The translations under genes were made by a program, and so were the position numbers. A stretch of 64,000 nucleotides of DNA from the NCBI GenBank assembly GCA_003214355.1, contig QCLS01000001.1, positions 157,039 to 221,038 on the forward strand, given 5' to 3'. Shown in pieces: positions 37,566-47,877 of the stretch; positions within the stretch are counted from its first letter, which is position 1, and each line of letters starts with the position of its first letter. The DNA comes from Prochlorococcus sp. AG-418-C09 (GTDB lineage: Bacteria > Cyanobacteriota > Cyanobacteriia > PCC-6307 > Cyanobiaceae). The notes under the pieces were generated by a model. The model was not told where the DNA came from, searched no databases, and saw only the letters and a program-made list of their open reading frames with translations.

Positions 37566-40500
37566 ATGACTATCAGCGATAAAATCAGAATTTATGAACT
37601 TTCCAGAGACCTAAACCTGGAAAACAAAGATATATTGGATGCTGCGAAAAAGCTTTCAATAACAGTTAAAAGTCACAGCAGTTCTATTAGTATTTCAGAT
37701 GCAAAGAGAATCACAAACCTAGTAAACAAGAAAGAGAATCCAACTAAAAATATAATTTCCGTTAATAAACCAGCATCAATTTATAACCAATCAGAAAATC
37801 AAGTAAAAAAACCTATAAATAAATCTACAAATACCAATGAGGATGCAAAAGAAAATCTAAATAAAAAGTCTCTTCTTAACAAACCGATTAATAAACCTGC
37901 TTCGTCAAACAACCTCTCAAATCAGAAAAATTCAATAAATGGTAATAAATTAAATCCACCTCAAATCATTTCAAAAACCAAACCATCAAACTCCACAAAA
38001 AATAAACCAGGCAACAATTTCGACCAACCCAATTATAAATCTCCTAGACATGATCAAAAAGATCAATCTAAAGTAGAATCCAATCAGTCCCCAAAGCGTC
38101 CTATCCAGCTAATTGATAAACCAATAAATAACCAACAAAATATACAGCGAATCAATTCAGTTAAACCCAATAAATTCGGAAAAAAATCAACTAATTCTAG
38201 TAATAATTTTGATAAAAATACAAAAAACCCTAGAGCTTCTTCTCCTAATACTCCTGAACTGGTAGGCGCACCAATCAGGAGGGATCCTTCTCTGAAGAAT
38301 CAATCATTTAAGAAAAATGATAGTAATTTTATTAGAAAAAATTCCACAAATCAAACGGTTCCTCCTGTAAGACCAGGAGCATCAATTAAGTCTAATACTT
38401 CTAACAGAAACGACTTATCAAATACCAATAGACCTGCGGTCTCTAATAGAAATAACTCTCCCAATAGAACTGGATCCTTCAATAGTCAAGGAGGATCTCC
38501 TAATAGACCTGGATCTCCTCCTAATAGACCTGGATCCTTTAATAGGCAAGGAGGATCTCCTAATAGACCTGGTGGATTTAATAAAAGCAATAATAAATTC
38601 AATAGGCAAAATGCTTCTGGGGTAAGAAAACCTGTTGCACCTAATGAGTTAATGCAATTACAGAAAACAAATAATTCTCAAGACCCTAAAGCTAATAAGA
38701 GTGGATTCTCCAAACCTGTTACTGATGCTCCAAAACAAAAACCTAAATCTCCGATTAATCGTCCTAATTCGCTTTCACCCTCAAAAAAACCCCAAAATAG
38801 AGGTTCGAATCCAGGAAAGAAAACTGGAAAATCTGACTGGGATGACTCTGCAAAGCTTGAGGCTCTTAGAAATAAAAGCCCTCAAAAGCAAAGGCAAAAA
38901 GTTCACATTATTGGGGAGAATGATGACTCTCTTGCTACAGAAACCAGTGGATATGCTGGTGATCAAAAAACTTCGATTCTATCAGCAAGTTTAGCTAGAC
39001 CTAAAAAAGCTAAAGAGAACAGTACCTCAAACTCAAAACCTAGTAAGCCATTAAAGAAAAAGAAAAAAGAAACCACAAGACAGAGGCAAAAAAGAAGGGC
39101 AATGGAACTACGTGCTTCACGAGAAGCCCAGCAGGTCCGACCAGAGATGATTATTGTTCCAGAAGACAATCTAACAGTTCAAGAACTGGCTGATAAATTA
39201 AGTTTAGAAAGCTCAGAAATAATCAAATCTTTATTCTTCAAGGGCATTACAGCGACAGTGACTCAGTCTCTCGATTTAACGACTATCGAGACTGTTGCAG
39301 AAGAGTTTGGCGTTCCGGTCTTGCAGGATGATGTTGAAGAAGCTGCCAAAAAGACAGTTGATATGATTGAAAAAACAGATACAGAGAGTTTAATTAATAG
39401 GCCACCAGTAGTTACTGTTATGGGGCATGTTGATCATGGTAAAACAAGTCTGCTTGATTCAATACGGAAATCTAGGATAGCTTCAGGAGAGGCTGGAGGA
39501 ATAACTCAGCACATAGGAGCATATCAAGTTGAAGTTCAACATGAATCCAAAAATAGAAAACTTACTTTCTTAGACACACCTGGCCATGAAGCTTTCACTG
39601 CAATGAGAGCTCGCGGAACAAAAGTAACTGACATAGCTGTTTTAGTTGTTGCAGCTGATGATGGAGTACGACCTCAGACTTTAGAAGCAATCAGTCATGC
39701 AAGAGCTGCAAAGGTTCCGATAGTGGTAGCAATCAATAAAATTGATAAAGAAGGTGCCTCGGCTGATAGAGTTAAACAAGAATTATCAGAAAAAGACTTA
39801 ATCGCTGAAGACTGGGGTGGAGATGTTGTAATGGTTCCTGTAAGCGCAATTAAGGGAAAAAATATTGATAAGTTACTAGAAATGATTCTACTTGTTTCAG
39901 AAGTAGAAGATCTTCAAGCTAATCCCTCAAGATCAGCTAAAGGTACTGTCATTGAAGCCCATCTAGACAAGGCAAAAGGTCCTGTTGCAACACTTTTAAT
40001 TCAAAATGGGACTCTTAGATCTGGCGATGTACTTGCAGCAGGCTCAGTCCTAGGAAGAATCAGAGCAATGGTTGACGAGCACGGTAACAGAATTAAAGAA
40101 GCATCTCCCTCATTTCCTGTTGAGGCATTGGGATTTAGTGAAGTCCCTACAGCAGGTGACGAATTTGAGGTCTACCCTGATGAAAAAACTGCCCGAATGA
40201 TTGTTGGAGAAAGAGCGACTGATGCAAGAGCTACAAAATTAGCACAACAAATGGCCTCAAGAAGGGTTAGCCTATCTTCATTATCTAGTAAGGTAAATGA
40301 GGGGGAACTTAAAGAATTAAATTTAATTTTAAAAGCGGATGTTCAAGGCAGTGTGGAGGCAATCTTAGGCTCGTTAGAACAATTACCCAAGAATGAGGTG
40401 CAAGTAAGAGTTCTTCTATCAGCTCCTGGAGAAATTACTGAGACTGATATTGATTTAGCTGCAGCCTCAGGTTCAGTTATTATTGGTTTTAACACTTCAT

Positions 40501-40925
40501 TAGCATCGGGTGCAAAAAGAGCAGCAGAGGCAAATGATGTAGACATTAGAGAATACGAAGTTATTTATAAATTACTCGAAGATATTCAATCAGCAATGGA
40601 GGGTTTACTTGAACCTGACTTGGTAGAAGAAGACTTAGGAGAAGCTCAAGTTCGGGCAATCTTTGCAGTTGGCAAAGGCTCTATCGCTGGCTGTTATGTT
40701 ACTAATGGCAAACTACAACGCAACTGCTCTCTACGCGTTAGAAGAGGAGATCAGATTATCTATGAAGGAAACTTAGACTCACTAAAGAGATCTAAGGATG
40801 ATGTAAAAGATGTAAATACAGGATTTGAGTGCGGCGTCGGCTGTGACAAGTTCTCTAATTGGAATGAAGGAGACATAATTGAAGCTTTCAAGCTGGTTAC
40901 CAAAAAAAGATCTTTAAGTAAATAA
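37566..40925 (+). CDS. infB: Translation initiation factor IF-2
   Basis: A 1119-residue GTPase that delivers initiator tRNA to the 30S subunit. The G1 motif GHVDHGKT is at residues 620-627, with DTPGHEAF (G3) and NKID (G4) following. Residues 1-55 form a small IF2_N domain. Residues 60-500 are a low-complexity Asn/Pro/Lys/Ser-rich linker. A second IF2_N domain lies near 535-590, just before the G domain. The linker contains a 60-bp tandem duplication listed separately. The C-terminal domains are complete. It is the last gene of the rimP-nusA-ylxR-infB operon. Confidence 0.98.
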   Translation: MTISDKIRIYELSRDLNLENKDILDAAKKLSITVKSHSSSISISDAKRITNLVNKKENPTKNIISVNKPASIYNQSENQVKKPINKSTNTNEDAKENLNKKSLLNKPINKPASSNNLSNQKNSINGNKLNPPQIISKTKPSNSTKNKPGNNFDQPNYKSPRHDQKDQSKVESNQSPKRPIQLIDKPINNQQNIQRINSVKPNKFGKKSTNSSNNFDKNTKNPRASSPNTPELVGAPIRRDPSLKNQSFKKNDSNFIRKNSTNQTVPPVRPGASIKSNTSNRNDLSNTNRPAVSNRNNSPNRTGSFNSQGGSPNRPGSPPNRPGSFNRQGGSPNRPGGFNKSNNKFNRQNASGVRKPVAPNELMQLQKTNNSQDPKANKSGFSKPVTDAPKQKPKSPINRPNSLSPSKKPQNRGSNPGKKTGKSDWDDSAKLEALRNKSPQKQRQKVHIIGENDDSLATETSGYAGDQKTSILSASLARPKKAKENSTSNSKPSKPLKKKKKETTRQRQKRRAMELRASREAQQVRPEMIIVPEDNLTVQELADKLSLESSEIIKSLFFKGITATVTQSLDLTTIETVAEEFGVPVLQDDVEEAAKKTVDMIEKTDTESLINRPPVVTVMGHVDHGKTSLLDSIRKSRIASGEAGGITQHIGAYQVEVQHESKNRKLTFLDTPGHEAFTAMRARGTKVTDIAVLVVAADDGVRPQTLEAISHARAAKVPIVVAINKIDKEGASADRVKQELSEKDLIAEDWGGDVVMVPVSAIKGKNIDKLLEMILLVSEVEDLQANPSRSAKGTVIEAHLDKAKGPVATLLIQNGTLRSGDVLAAGSVLGRIRAMVDEHGNRIKEASPSFPVEALGFSEVPTAGDEFEVYPDEKTARMIVGERATDARATKLAQQMASRRVSLSSLSSKVNEGELKELNLILKADVQGSVEAILGSLEQLPKNEVQVRVLLSAPGEITETDIDLAAASGSVIIGFNTSLASGAKRAAEANDVDIREYEVIYKLLEDIQSAMEGLLEPDLVEEDLGEAQVRAIFAVGKGSIAGCYVTNGKLQRNCSLRVRRGDQIIYEGNLDSLKRSKDDVKDVNTGFECGVGCDKFSNWNEGDIIEAFKLVTKKRSLSK
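38461..38580 (+). repeat. 60-bp in-frame tandem duplication in infB
   Basis: Bases 38461-38520 and 38521-38580 are two copies of a 60-bp unit. They match at 48 of the first 52 positions and diverge in the last eight. Each copy encodes about 20 residues of the pattern NR(T/P)GSFN(S/R)QGGSPNRPG. It lies in the disordered linker of IF-2, so copy number could vary without breaking the frame. Confidence 0.9.
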
Positions 40926-40929
40926 CAAA

Positions 40930-41169
40930 TTAATTTTTCTTATCTCTATCAAAAAACAATAGTGCTGGAAACAAAATAGATGCTATTAATTGTATTAAAA
41001 GACTACCTTGTTGGAATTCATCGCCAGCAATAATTTTTGAAACCATAATAACTAATCCTAGTAATGCCGAACCTGAGAAAGCAATCCAAAGTATTCTTCT
41101 TAACCCTTGAAATGGAGCCTGAGTTTCTCTTAGTAATTTCTTTTTTAATTCTGGATCAATTTTTGACAT
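40930..41169 (-). CDS. DUF3493 family membrane protein
   Basis: A 79-residue protein with two predicted membrane helices (about 27-46 and 55-73). The preceding KLLRETQAPFQGLRRILW segment is typical of DUF3493, a cyanobacterial and plastid family related to Low PSII Accumulation 3. A role in photosystem II accumulation is inferred from plant relatives only. It converges with infB, with a 4-bp gap. Confidence 0.82.
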   Translation of the reverse strand: MSKIDPELKKKLLRETQAPFQGLRRILWIAFSGSALLGLVIMVSKIIAGDEFQQGSLLIQLIASILFPALLFFDRDKKN

Positions 41170-41223
41170 TCAAACTTTAAATTGTAAACTTGATTCTATA
41201 TGAAAAAGAAGTCTTTTTATGTT

Positions 41224-41295
41224 GCCGATGTAGCTCAGTGGTAGAGCAACTGTTTCGTAAACAGTAGGTCGTTGGTTCAATCCCAATTATCGGCA
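41224..41295 (+). tRNA. trnT: tRNA-Thr (anticodon CGU)
   Basis: A cloverleaf can be drawn. The acceptor stem is GCCGATG with TATCGGC (one G-U pair). The D arm is GCTC-AGTGGTA-GAGC. The anticodon arm is ACTGT-TTCGTAA-ACAGT, with CGT as anticodon. The variable loop is AGGTC. The T arm is GTTGG-TTCAATC-CCAAT. The discriminator is A, and the 3' CCA is not encoded. Anticodon CGU reads ACG threonine codons. Confidence 0.95.
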
Positions 41296-41449
41296 TTTTA
41301 TAAAGAAATATTCTTCAAATTCAATAGTAATATTCTAGTAAGATAAATTTTCCTAGTTAAATTTATGGATAAACAAAATAAAATCCACCAAAATATATTA
41401 GATTAGTTAAATTTAATATTGGAATATTAAAGTTGAAATTATCTTTTTC

Positions 41450-43060
41450 ATGCTATCTATCCCTGCCAAGAAATCCAATAATATTTTAACTAAAGAGAAT
41501 TTCACAAAAGTTCTGATAGTTAGATTACCATGTAATCCTATATTTCCAATCGGACCAATATATCTAGCAGATCATATACATAAATGTTTTCCAAAAATAT
41601 CTCAAGAACTAATTGATTTAGCAATCGTTCCACCCCACGCGGTAAAGAAATTTTTATTTAGAAAAATCGATCAATTTAGACCTCAACTAATAATTTTTTC
41701 ATGGAGAGACATTCAAATATATGCACCTGTAGATGGAAGGAGTGGCAACCCTCTTCAGAACTCATTTGAAGTTTTCTACTCTAATAATATCTTTAAAAAA
41801 ATCAGAGGTGCATGGGGAGGCCTTAAATTAATAAAATCTCATTATGGAGAAATAAAGAGAAATACTGGTCTTGTTAAGCTGGGACTAAATAGAGCAAGGA
41901 AATATAATAAATTCGTCCAAGTGGTACTTGGTGGAGGTGCAGTAAGTGTTTTCTACGAACAGCTAGGAAAATTACTTCCGAAAGGAACTATTATTTCTGT
42001 TGGAGAGGGTGAAAACTTAATTGAAAAAATTATAAAGGGTGATTCAATTAAAAGTGAAAGATGTTATTTTGCAGGCGACCAACCAAGAAGCAAACTAATT
42101 CATGAGCAACCTGAAGGGACAATAAAAACAGCCTGTAACTATAAATATATTAAATCTATTTGGCCAGATTTTAATTGGTATATAGAAAATGGAGATTATT
42201 ATGTAGGCGTACAAACGAAAAGAGGATGTCCTCATAATTGTTGTTTTTGCGTCTATACAGTTGTGGAAGGTAAGCAAGTTAGAGTCAATCCCACAGAAGA
42301 GGTCATAAAAGAAATGAAACAATTATACAAATTAGGTGTTAGAGGATTTTGGTTCACCGATGCGCAATTTATCCCATCTAAAAAGCATATAGACGATGCA
42401 AAATTATTACTTCAAGCAATAAAAGATGAAGGATGGAATGATATTCATTGGGCTGCATACATTAGAGCGGATAACTTAGATGCAGAATTAGCTCAATTAA
42501 TGGTCGATACTGGAATGAGTTATTTTGAAATAGGAATTACATCAGGATCGCAAGAATTAGTTCGAAAAATGAGATTAGCTTATGATCTAAAAACCGTATT
42601 AGACAATTGCAGAATGCTTGTTAAAGCAGGTTTTAAAAATAATGTATCTGTGAATTATTCTTTTAACGTTTTTGATGAGACACCAAATACAATTAGACAA
42701 ACAATTGCTTATCACAGAGAATTAGAGAAAATATTTGGTAAAAATTGTGTTGATCCTGCTATCTTTTTTATAGGCCTTCAACCTCATACTTATTTAGAGC
42801 AATACGCGTTAAAGAAGAAAATCTTAAATGCTAACTACAATCCAATGAGTATGATGCCTTGGACTGCAAGGAAGCTTTTATGGAATCCTGGAACTTTAGG
42901 CAAGAAACTTGGACTAATCTGTTTAGAGGCTTTTGACAATAAAGAAGATGAATTCGGTAAAACGGTAATAAATATCTTGGAAAGAGATTATGGAAGATCA
43001 TCTTTAAAGGAATCTCTAAAGGTGCGACCATTATCAGAAAGATCTCTAACGAAAGTCTAG
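41450..43060 (+). CDS. B12-binding-type radical SAM protein, substrate unknown
   Basis: A 536-residue protein. The first 220 residues look like a cobalamin-binding-type Rossmann domain (LIVRLPCNP, VVLGGGAVSVFYEQLG, ISVGEGE). The radical SAM cluster is C260-x3-C264-x2-C267 in RGCPHNCCFCVY. Barrel segments RGFWFTDAQFIP and YFEIGITSGSQELVRKM follow, and a C-terminal helical region ends with a basic tail. This architecture is typical of enzymes that methylate or rearrange unactivated carbons, such as those of chlorophyll or terpenoid pathways. I cannot name the reaction. It is a single gene after tRNA-Thr. Confidence 0.82.
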   Translation: MLSIPAKKSNNILTKENFTKVLIVRLPCNPIFPIGPIYLADHIHKCFPKISQELIDLAIVPPHAVKKFLFRKIDQFRPQLIIFSWRDIQIYAPVDGRSGNPLQNSFEVFYSNNIFKKIRGAWGGLKLIKSHYGEIKRNTGLVKLGLNRARKYNKFVQVVLGGGAVSVFYEQLGKLLPKGTIISVGEGENLIEKIIKGDSIKSERCYFAGDQPRSKLIHEQPEGTIKTACNYKYIKSIWPDFNWYIENGDYYVGVQTKRGCPHNCCFCVYTVVEGKQVRVNPTEEVIKEMKQLYKLGVRGFWFTDAQFIPSKKHIDDAKLLLQAIKDEGWNDIHWAAYIRADNLDAELAQLMVDTGMSYFEIGITSGSQELVRKMRLAYDLKTVLDNCRMLVKAGFKNNVSVNYSFNVFDETPNTIRQTIAYHRELEKIFGKNCVDPAIFFIGLQPHTYLEQYALKKKILNANYNPMSMMPWTARKLLWNPGTLGKKLGLICLEAFDNKEDEFGKTVINILERDYGRSSLKESLKVRPLSERSLTKV

Positions 43061-43082
43061 ATATTTGAAATGTTATTTAATT

Positions 43083-43406
43083 CTAGTCTTCTAGTTCTAT
43101 TGAAGCTGTTAGGCCCTTAGACCTTAAAGATTCAGCATAAAATTCAGCCGGCTCTAAGTCACAAACTATAACTAGTCCAACGCCGGTATTATGAGCTTCA
43201 AGCATAATTGCAATCGCATCTTGTTCACTTAATTGCGGTAATACCTCTCTCAAAGCATTGGCTACATATTCCATTGAATTAACTGGATCATTATGTAATA
43301 GGACTTTATATTTTGGAGATCCCTTTCTTAATTCAGATGTCTTCTTTTCAAGAATAACTGAACTATTACTATCTGAATTTGCAGTATACATCTCAAATTC
43401 TACCAA
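43083..43406 (-). CDS. clpS: ATP-dependent Clp protease adaptor ClpS
   Basis: A 107-residue adaptor that presents N-degron substrates to the Clp chaperone. KYKVLLHNDPVNSMEYV is the ClpS signature, with the N-end-rule pocket. The second half (AIMLEAHNTGVGLVIVCDLEPAEFY) matches the family. The first 25 residues are a less conserved extension. It lies 12 bp after dapL on the same strand. Confidence 0.95.
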   Translation of the reverse strand: MVEFEMYTANSDSNSSVILEKKTSELRKGSPKYKVLLHNDPVNSMEYVANALREVLPQLSEQDAIAIMLEAHNTGVGLVIVCDLEPAEFYAESLRSKGLTASIELED

Positions 43407-43418
43407 GATTTTACTTTA

Positions 43419-44645
43419 TTATATATTAATTATTCGCTCCATTGCACTAGTAACATTTTCTAGTGAATTAAATGCTGACAACCTAAAGTAACCTTCTCCT
43501 GCTAATCCAAAACCACTACCTGGGGTACCAACCACATTCGATTTTTCAAGTAAATAATCAAAGAAATCCCAAGAAGACATCTTATCGGGCACTTTCAACC
43601 AAACATATGGGGCATTAACACCCCCGTAAACTTTAAATCCTGCATTGATTAAACGATTCCTCATTATTTCTGCATTATTCATGTAGAAGTCAACAAGATT
43701 CTGAACTTCGATTTTGCCTTCCTGGGAATATACTGCCTCAGCTCCTCTTTGAACTATATAACTAACTCCATTAAATTTTGTACTTTGGCGTCTATTCCAT
43801 AGTGACCATAAATCAATTTCATCCCCATAAGAACATATACCTTTTAATGATTTAGGAATAACTGTATAGGCGCACCTGACACCAGTAAATCCTGCATTCT
43901 TAGAGAATGATCTAAATTCAATAGCACAATTTTTTGCTCCCTCTATTTCGTATATTGAATGAGGAATATTAACATCTTTAATAAAAGCTTCGTATGCAGC
44001 ATCAAAGAAAATCAGCGAATTATTATCGTTAGCATAGTTAACCCATTTTTTTATTTCATCTTTCGATATTGTCGCACCTGTAGGATTATTTGGAAAACAA
44101 AGGTAAATTATGTCTAATTTTGTTGAAGGAATCTCAGGTTTAAAGTCATTTTCTTCACTAATCGGAAGATAAGTCAATCCCTCGTATCCTCCTTTATCTA
44201 ATGCATTGCCAGTTCTTCCAGTCATTACATTACTATCTACATAAACAGGATAAACAGGATCAGTAACAGCTATCTGATTATCATTTCCTAAAATATCCAA
44301 AATATTACTTGTATCACACTTTGAACCATCAGATATAAAAATCTCATCTGCATCAATTTCGCAGCCTCTCGCAGAAAAGTCGTTTTTTGCAATCTTTTCT
44401 CTTAACCATTTATAACCTTGTTCTGGCCCATAGCCTTTAAAACCTTCACTAGTAGACATTTCTTTTAGAGCATTAGACATGGCTTCTATACAAATTTTTG
44501 GCAATGGTTCAGTAACATCTCCAATACCTAATTTGATTAAATCTAAAGGATTAATTTTTTGAGAATGTAATCTAACTCTTTTTGCAATCTCAGGGAATAG
44601 ATAGCCTGCTTTTAGCTTCAAATAGTTTTCGTTGACTTTTACCAC
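43419..44645 (-). CDS. dapL: LL-diaminopimelate aminotransferase
   Basis: A 408-residue fold-type I PLP aminotransferase that makes LL-diaminopimelate directly from tetrahydrodipicolinate for lysine and peptidoglycan. This is the DapL route used by cyanobacteria and plants. [13 protein letters not shown], the [13 protein letters not shown] substrate-binding region, [12 protein letters not shown] and the PLP lysine in [11 protein letters not shown] are all present. It is divergent from rne across 280 bp and probably co-transcribed with clpS. Confidence 0.95.
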   Translation of the reverse strand: MVKVNENYLKLKAGYLFPEIAKRVRLHSQKINPLDLIKLGIGDVTEPLPKICIEAMSNALKEMSTSEGFKGYGPEQGYKWLREKIAKNDFSARGCEIDADEIFISDGSKCDTSNILDILGNDNQIAVTDPVYPVYVDSNVMTGRTGNALDKGGYEGLTYLPISEENDFKPEIPSTKLDIIYLCFPNNPTGATISKDEIKKWVNYANDNNSLIFFDAAYEAFIKDVNIPHSIYEIEGAKNCAIEFRSFSKNAGFTGVRCAYTVIPKSLKGICSYGDEIDLWSLWNRRQSTKFNGVSYIVQRGAEAVYSQEGKIEVQNLVDFYMNNAEIMRNRLINAGFKVYGGVNAPYVWLKVPDKMSSWDFFDYLLEKSNVVGTPGSGFGLAGEGYFRLSAFNSLENVTSAMERIINI

Positions 44646-44925
44646 TTTTTAATTCAAATCTTACTTTTATCAGAATAAATGATAAATGTGACTTAAGCGT
44701 AAAATAATGGTAATATTAATTTGATTCATGATTTCAAGAAAATCAATCATGATCTTTAAAAAATTTAAACTGTTTGAAAGTAATCAAAAACTTTTTATCA
44801 AGCATATTAAATCAGCTTTAGTGAGCCTAAAAAATTATTTAATAGGGATTTCCTTGACAAATAACTATTAAAAAAAGTTCTATTCTTTATTAAATTTTCC
44901 AAATACAAAACATACTAAATTAAAT
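44646..44925. promoter_or_regulatory. Divergent region dapL/rne, probable rne leader
   Basis: This 280-bp AT-rich spacer contains a perfect TTGACA at 44854-44859. TATTCT follows at 44881-44886, but the 21-bp gap is too long for a normal promoter. Two copies of the palindrome TCATGA occur at 44726-44731 and 44747-44752, 21 bp apart. RNase E leaders are often self-regulated by cleavage; whether this one is cannot be seen. Confidence 0.35.
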
Positions 44926-46743
44926 ATGTCTCAGCAGATTGTAATAGCTGAGCAAGCACGCATTGCAGCTATTCTCACAGATGACCGTGTTGATGAGTTA
45001 ATCGTCGCACAAGGTCAATATCAAATAGGAGACATTTTTCTAGGAACAGTAGAAAATGTCCTTCCAGGAATTGATGCCGCCTTTATAGATATAGGCGAGA
45101 GTGATAAAAACGGATTCATACATGTATCAGATCTTGGTCCATTAAAACTAAAACAAGGATCTGCTGGCATAACGGAACTTTTAGAGCCTAAACAAAAAGT
45201 CCTGGTTCAAGTCATGAAAGAACCTACTGGTTCTAAAGGGCCAAGACTCACAGGCAATATTTCATTACCTGGAAAATATCTTGTTCTTCAACCTTTTGGC
45301 GAGGGTGTCAACATCTCAAGAAAAATCAATCTTGAAAAGGAAAGAAGTCGCCTGAAAGCAATTGGCATACTAATTAAACCACCATCTACTGGTCTTTTAT
45401 TTAGGACGGAGTCCGAGAGGATTTCTGAAGAGTTTTTAATAGAAGATTTGGAAAATTTAATCCATAAATGGGAAAATATTCTAATGATCTCCGAATCCTC
45501 TCACCCACCAAACCTAATCAAAAGAGATGAAGATTTCTCATTAAAAATTTTGAGAGATCATATGACGAGTTCGACAAGCAAAGTAATAATTGATAGCAAG
45601 AATGCTACTGATCGTGCAAAGAGTTTTTTAATAGATAACGAATCAAATTTAATCGTAGAATTGCACAACAACTCTAAAAATGAGCACATACTAGAAAAAT
45701 TCAAAATAAATCATACTATTCAAAAAGCTCTTGAACCCCGCGTAGACTTACCATCTGGTGGTTATATAATTATTGAACCTACTGAGGCATTGACTGTTAT
45801 AGATGTCAATTCAGGTTCGTTTACAAGGTCGGCCAATTCGAGACAAACAGTCTTATGGACAAATTGTGAGGCAGCCATAGAAATTGCCCGACAAATGAAG
45901 TTGAGAAATATTGGAGGAGTTCTTGTAATCGATTTTATTGATATGGAATCAAGAAGAGATCAATTTCAATTATTAGAGCACTTTACCAATGCCATTAAAG
46001 ATGACTCTGCTAGACCACAAATTGCTCAATTAACGGAATTAGGATTAGTAGAGTTAACTAGGAAGAGACAAGGTCAAAATATTTATGAATTATTTAGTCA
46101 GCCTTGCGATAGCTGCAATGGATTAGGACATACACAAAAATTACCCAACCTTCAGATAGAGTTACCAGGAAATAAAAAGTCTTCTAAAAAACAAAAAAAA
46201 ATCATCAACGAACTCTCAAAAGAAGTAATACAAAATGAAGTCAATGAAAACAAAATCAATATTTCAAGTAACGAGAGAGTTGAAACAAATGATTTTCAAG
46301 AAGTTGAGATAAAAACAAGCAAGAAAAAAGACTTACATGAAGAAAGTCTTAATACGAATAATTCAAATGAAAAAGAACTGATTTCAATAAATCTAACTGA
46401 AAATGAGAAGATAGTTTATAGTCAGCTTGGTATTAATCCACTGATTAAATACGGTAAAGATCATCTTAAGCCTAATTATATAGCTCAAATCGAGTCTAGT
46501 ATTCCCGAAAAAGAAAACAAAATCAGACCTCTTGAGAAAAAGGAGAGTATAATTAGCCCCGTTCAAGAAAAGATTAATACAATGGAAATAGAAAATGCAA
46601 ATTCAGCAGATTCATCAGATAGAAATATTGACTATAGTTCAGAAGAAACTGCAGTTCTTCAGCCTATAGTTGAAAATAATGACAACAATGATGAACCAGA
46701 AGCGTTGCGTAGGAAAAGGAGAAGATCTTCAGCAAGTAATTAA
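44926..46743 (+). CDS. rne: Ribonuclease E/G
   Basis: A 605-residue endoribonuclease of the compact cyanobacterial type. The S1 domain is at about residues 35-115. DNase-like catalytic segments [14 protein letters not shown] and [17 protein letters not shown] carry metal-binding aspartates. The zinc link is C394-x2-C397. Residues 410-590 are a charged, disordered tail. The protein ends [13 protein letters not shown], close to the arginine-rich C-terminal peptide through which cyanobacterial RNase E binds PNPase. The 3' end overlaps rnhB by roughly 50 bp. Confidence 0.96.
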   Translation: MSQQIVIAEQARIAAILTDDRVDELIVAQGQYQIGDIFLGTVENVLPGIDAAFIDIGESDKNGFIHVSDLGPLKLKQGSAGITELLEPKQKVLVQVMKEPTGSKGPRLTGNISLPGKYLVLQPFGEGVNISRKINLEKERSRLKAIGILIKPPSTGLLFRTESERISEEFLIEDLENLIHKWENILMISESSHPPNLIKRDEDFSLKILRDHMTSSTSKVIIDSKNATDRAKSFLIDNESNLIVELHNNSKNEHILEKFKINHTIQKALEPRVDLPSGGYIIIEPTEALTVIDVNSGSFTRSANSRQTVLWTNCEAAIEIARQMKLRNIGGVLVIDFIDMESRRDQFQLLEHFTNAIKDDSARPQIAQLTELGLVELTRKRQGQNIYELFSQPCDSCNGLGHTQKLPNLQIELPGNKKSSKKQKKIINELSKEVIQNEVNENKINISSNERVETNDFQEVEIKTSKKKDLHEESLNTNNSNEKELISINLTENEKIVYSQLGINPLIKYGKDHLKPNYIAQIESSIPEKENKIRPLEKKESIISPVQEKINTMEIENANSADSSDRNIDYSSEETAVLQPIVENNDNNDEPEALRRKRRRSSASN

Positions 46744-47323
46744 TACTGGCCTGGAAGTAGGCCTAGATGAAGTAGGAAGAGGCTGTATCTTTGGACCTGT
46801 TTTTGCTGCTGCTGTTGTTTTGACAAAAAAGAATTCTTTATTATTAAAGAAATTAGGAGTAAAAGACAGTAAGAAATTATCAAAAAAACAAAGACAAAGT
46901 CTTCTGCCGCAAATAATAAAGTTATCAAGTGATTGGGGAATTGGCCAAAGTTCGGTTAGAGAGATAGAAAATCTTAATATCAGAAAAGCAACTGAAATTG
47001 CAATGATCCGAGCGATTGATAAACTTGATTTCAGACCAACTAAGATATATGTTGATGGCTCCTTACCATTAAGATTGTGGGGGGGTGAACAAGAAAATAT
47101 AATCCAAGGCGAATCAAAATTCGTCTCAATAGCCGCATCAAGTATAGTTGCCAAAGTAACTCGAGATGCTCTTATAGAAAGTTTATCTGAAAGATATGCG
47201 GGATATAATCTCTCAAGGAATAAAGGTTATGGAACAAAAGAGCATTTCTCCAATATTAAAAAAATTGGCCCAACTAATTTACATAGAAATAGTTTTCTCA
47301 ATAATTTAAATCTTATTTACTAA
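46688..47323 (+). CDS. rnhB: Ribonuclease HII
   Basis: An approximately 211-residue RNase HII, which removes ribonucleotides and RNA primers from DNA hybrids. [14 protein letters not shown] carries the first catalytic Asp-Glu pair. [10 protein letters not shown] and [13 protein letters not shown] are the other conserved blocks, with GYGTKEHF near the end. In-frame starts at 46670 (TTG), 46679, 46688 and 46691 (ATG) are not distinguished by a ribosome site; 46688 is chosen arbitrarily. The start overlaps the rne end, and the 3' end overlaps the DUF1997 gene by 18 bp. Confidence 0.93.
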   Translation: MMNQKRCVGKGEDLQQVINTGLEVGLDEVGRGCIFGPVFAAAVVLTKKNSLLLKKLGVKDSKKLSKKQRQSLLPQIIKLSSDWGIGQSSVREIENLNIRKATEIAMIRAIDKLDFRPTKIYVDGSLPLRLWGGEQENIIQGESKFVSIAASSIVAKVTRDALIESLSERYAGYNLSRNKGYGTKEHFSNIKKIGPTNLHRNSFLNNLNLIY

Positions 47324-47824
47324 ACACCAATCATTAAAGTCGTTGATCAGTTGCTGTTGAACTCTGGACTTAATTCCCAATAAAATACCATTCAAAACCG
47401 AATGTCCAGTTGATTCTAGAATTCTTCTTGGGATTAGCTTAAGAAGAGGTGGTTGACTTACTGTCACTCCAAGAAGGGCCTCACCTTCAAGCCCAATATC
47501 TGTAGCTTCTAAATTTGCCTTTAGAATTAAATCAAAGTCATCTACAATACCTAAGCCATCAAGCTTACTATCCAGTGCACTCATTTTAAGAACACCCTCC
47601 TTATTCTCTACAGCAATTGAAACTACTGGATTAACATCTAGTTGAAAAACTCTGAAGCTTGTAACATTATACTTATACTTACCTTCTCCTTCAGGTATTA
47701 ATTTATTGGGGTCAAGCATTGCTCCAACTACCCTCTCCTCCTCTAAAAGGTACTTAGAAAGGTATTCTTTTTTCTTAGTTACAGAAAGTTTAAGTTTCTG
47801 TTTAGCATCAAAAGATAAAAGCAT
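47306..47824 (-). CDS. DUF1997 family protein
   Basis: A 172-residue soluble protein of the DUF1997 family, known from cyanobacteria and plants with no defined function. The pattern starts with an [26 protein letters not shown] segment. The [20 protein letters not shown] strand region follows, and a C-terminal helix contains [19 protein letters not shown]. The fold is probably a lipid- or ligand-binding barrel-like domain. It overlaps rnhB by 18 bp in convergent orientation and lies 53 bp from pheA. Confidence 0.82.
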   Translation of the reverse strand: MLLSFDAKQKLKLSVTKKKEYLSKYLLEEERVVGAMLDPNKLIPEGEGKYKYNVTSFRVFQLDVNPVVSIAVENKEGVLKMSALDSKLDGLGIVDDFDLILKANLEATDIGLEGEALLGVTVSQPPLLKLIPRRILESTGHSVLNGILLGIKSRVQQQLINDFNDWCLVNKI

Positions 47825-47877
47825 TTTCTCAAACCCCCAATGCTTTATTCTTAACTATCTTCTCAACTTTATTAATC

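Noticed and set aside
38461..38580. Possible CRISPR-like array
   Set aside because: Only two adjacent copies without unique spacers, fully inside the infB coding frame, and no cas genes nearby.
38418..38609. Arg/Ser repeat frame (RSIRRSS pattern) on the minus strand inside infB
   Set aside because: The repeat pattern is the complement of the 60-bp infB duplication and adjacent similar codons; no start context or independent support.
46729..47154. 141-codon frame opposite rnhB
   Set aside because: It covers the conserved RNase HII motifs on the other strand; translation has no family features.
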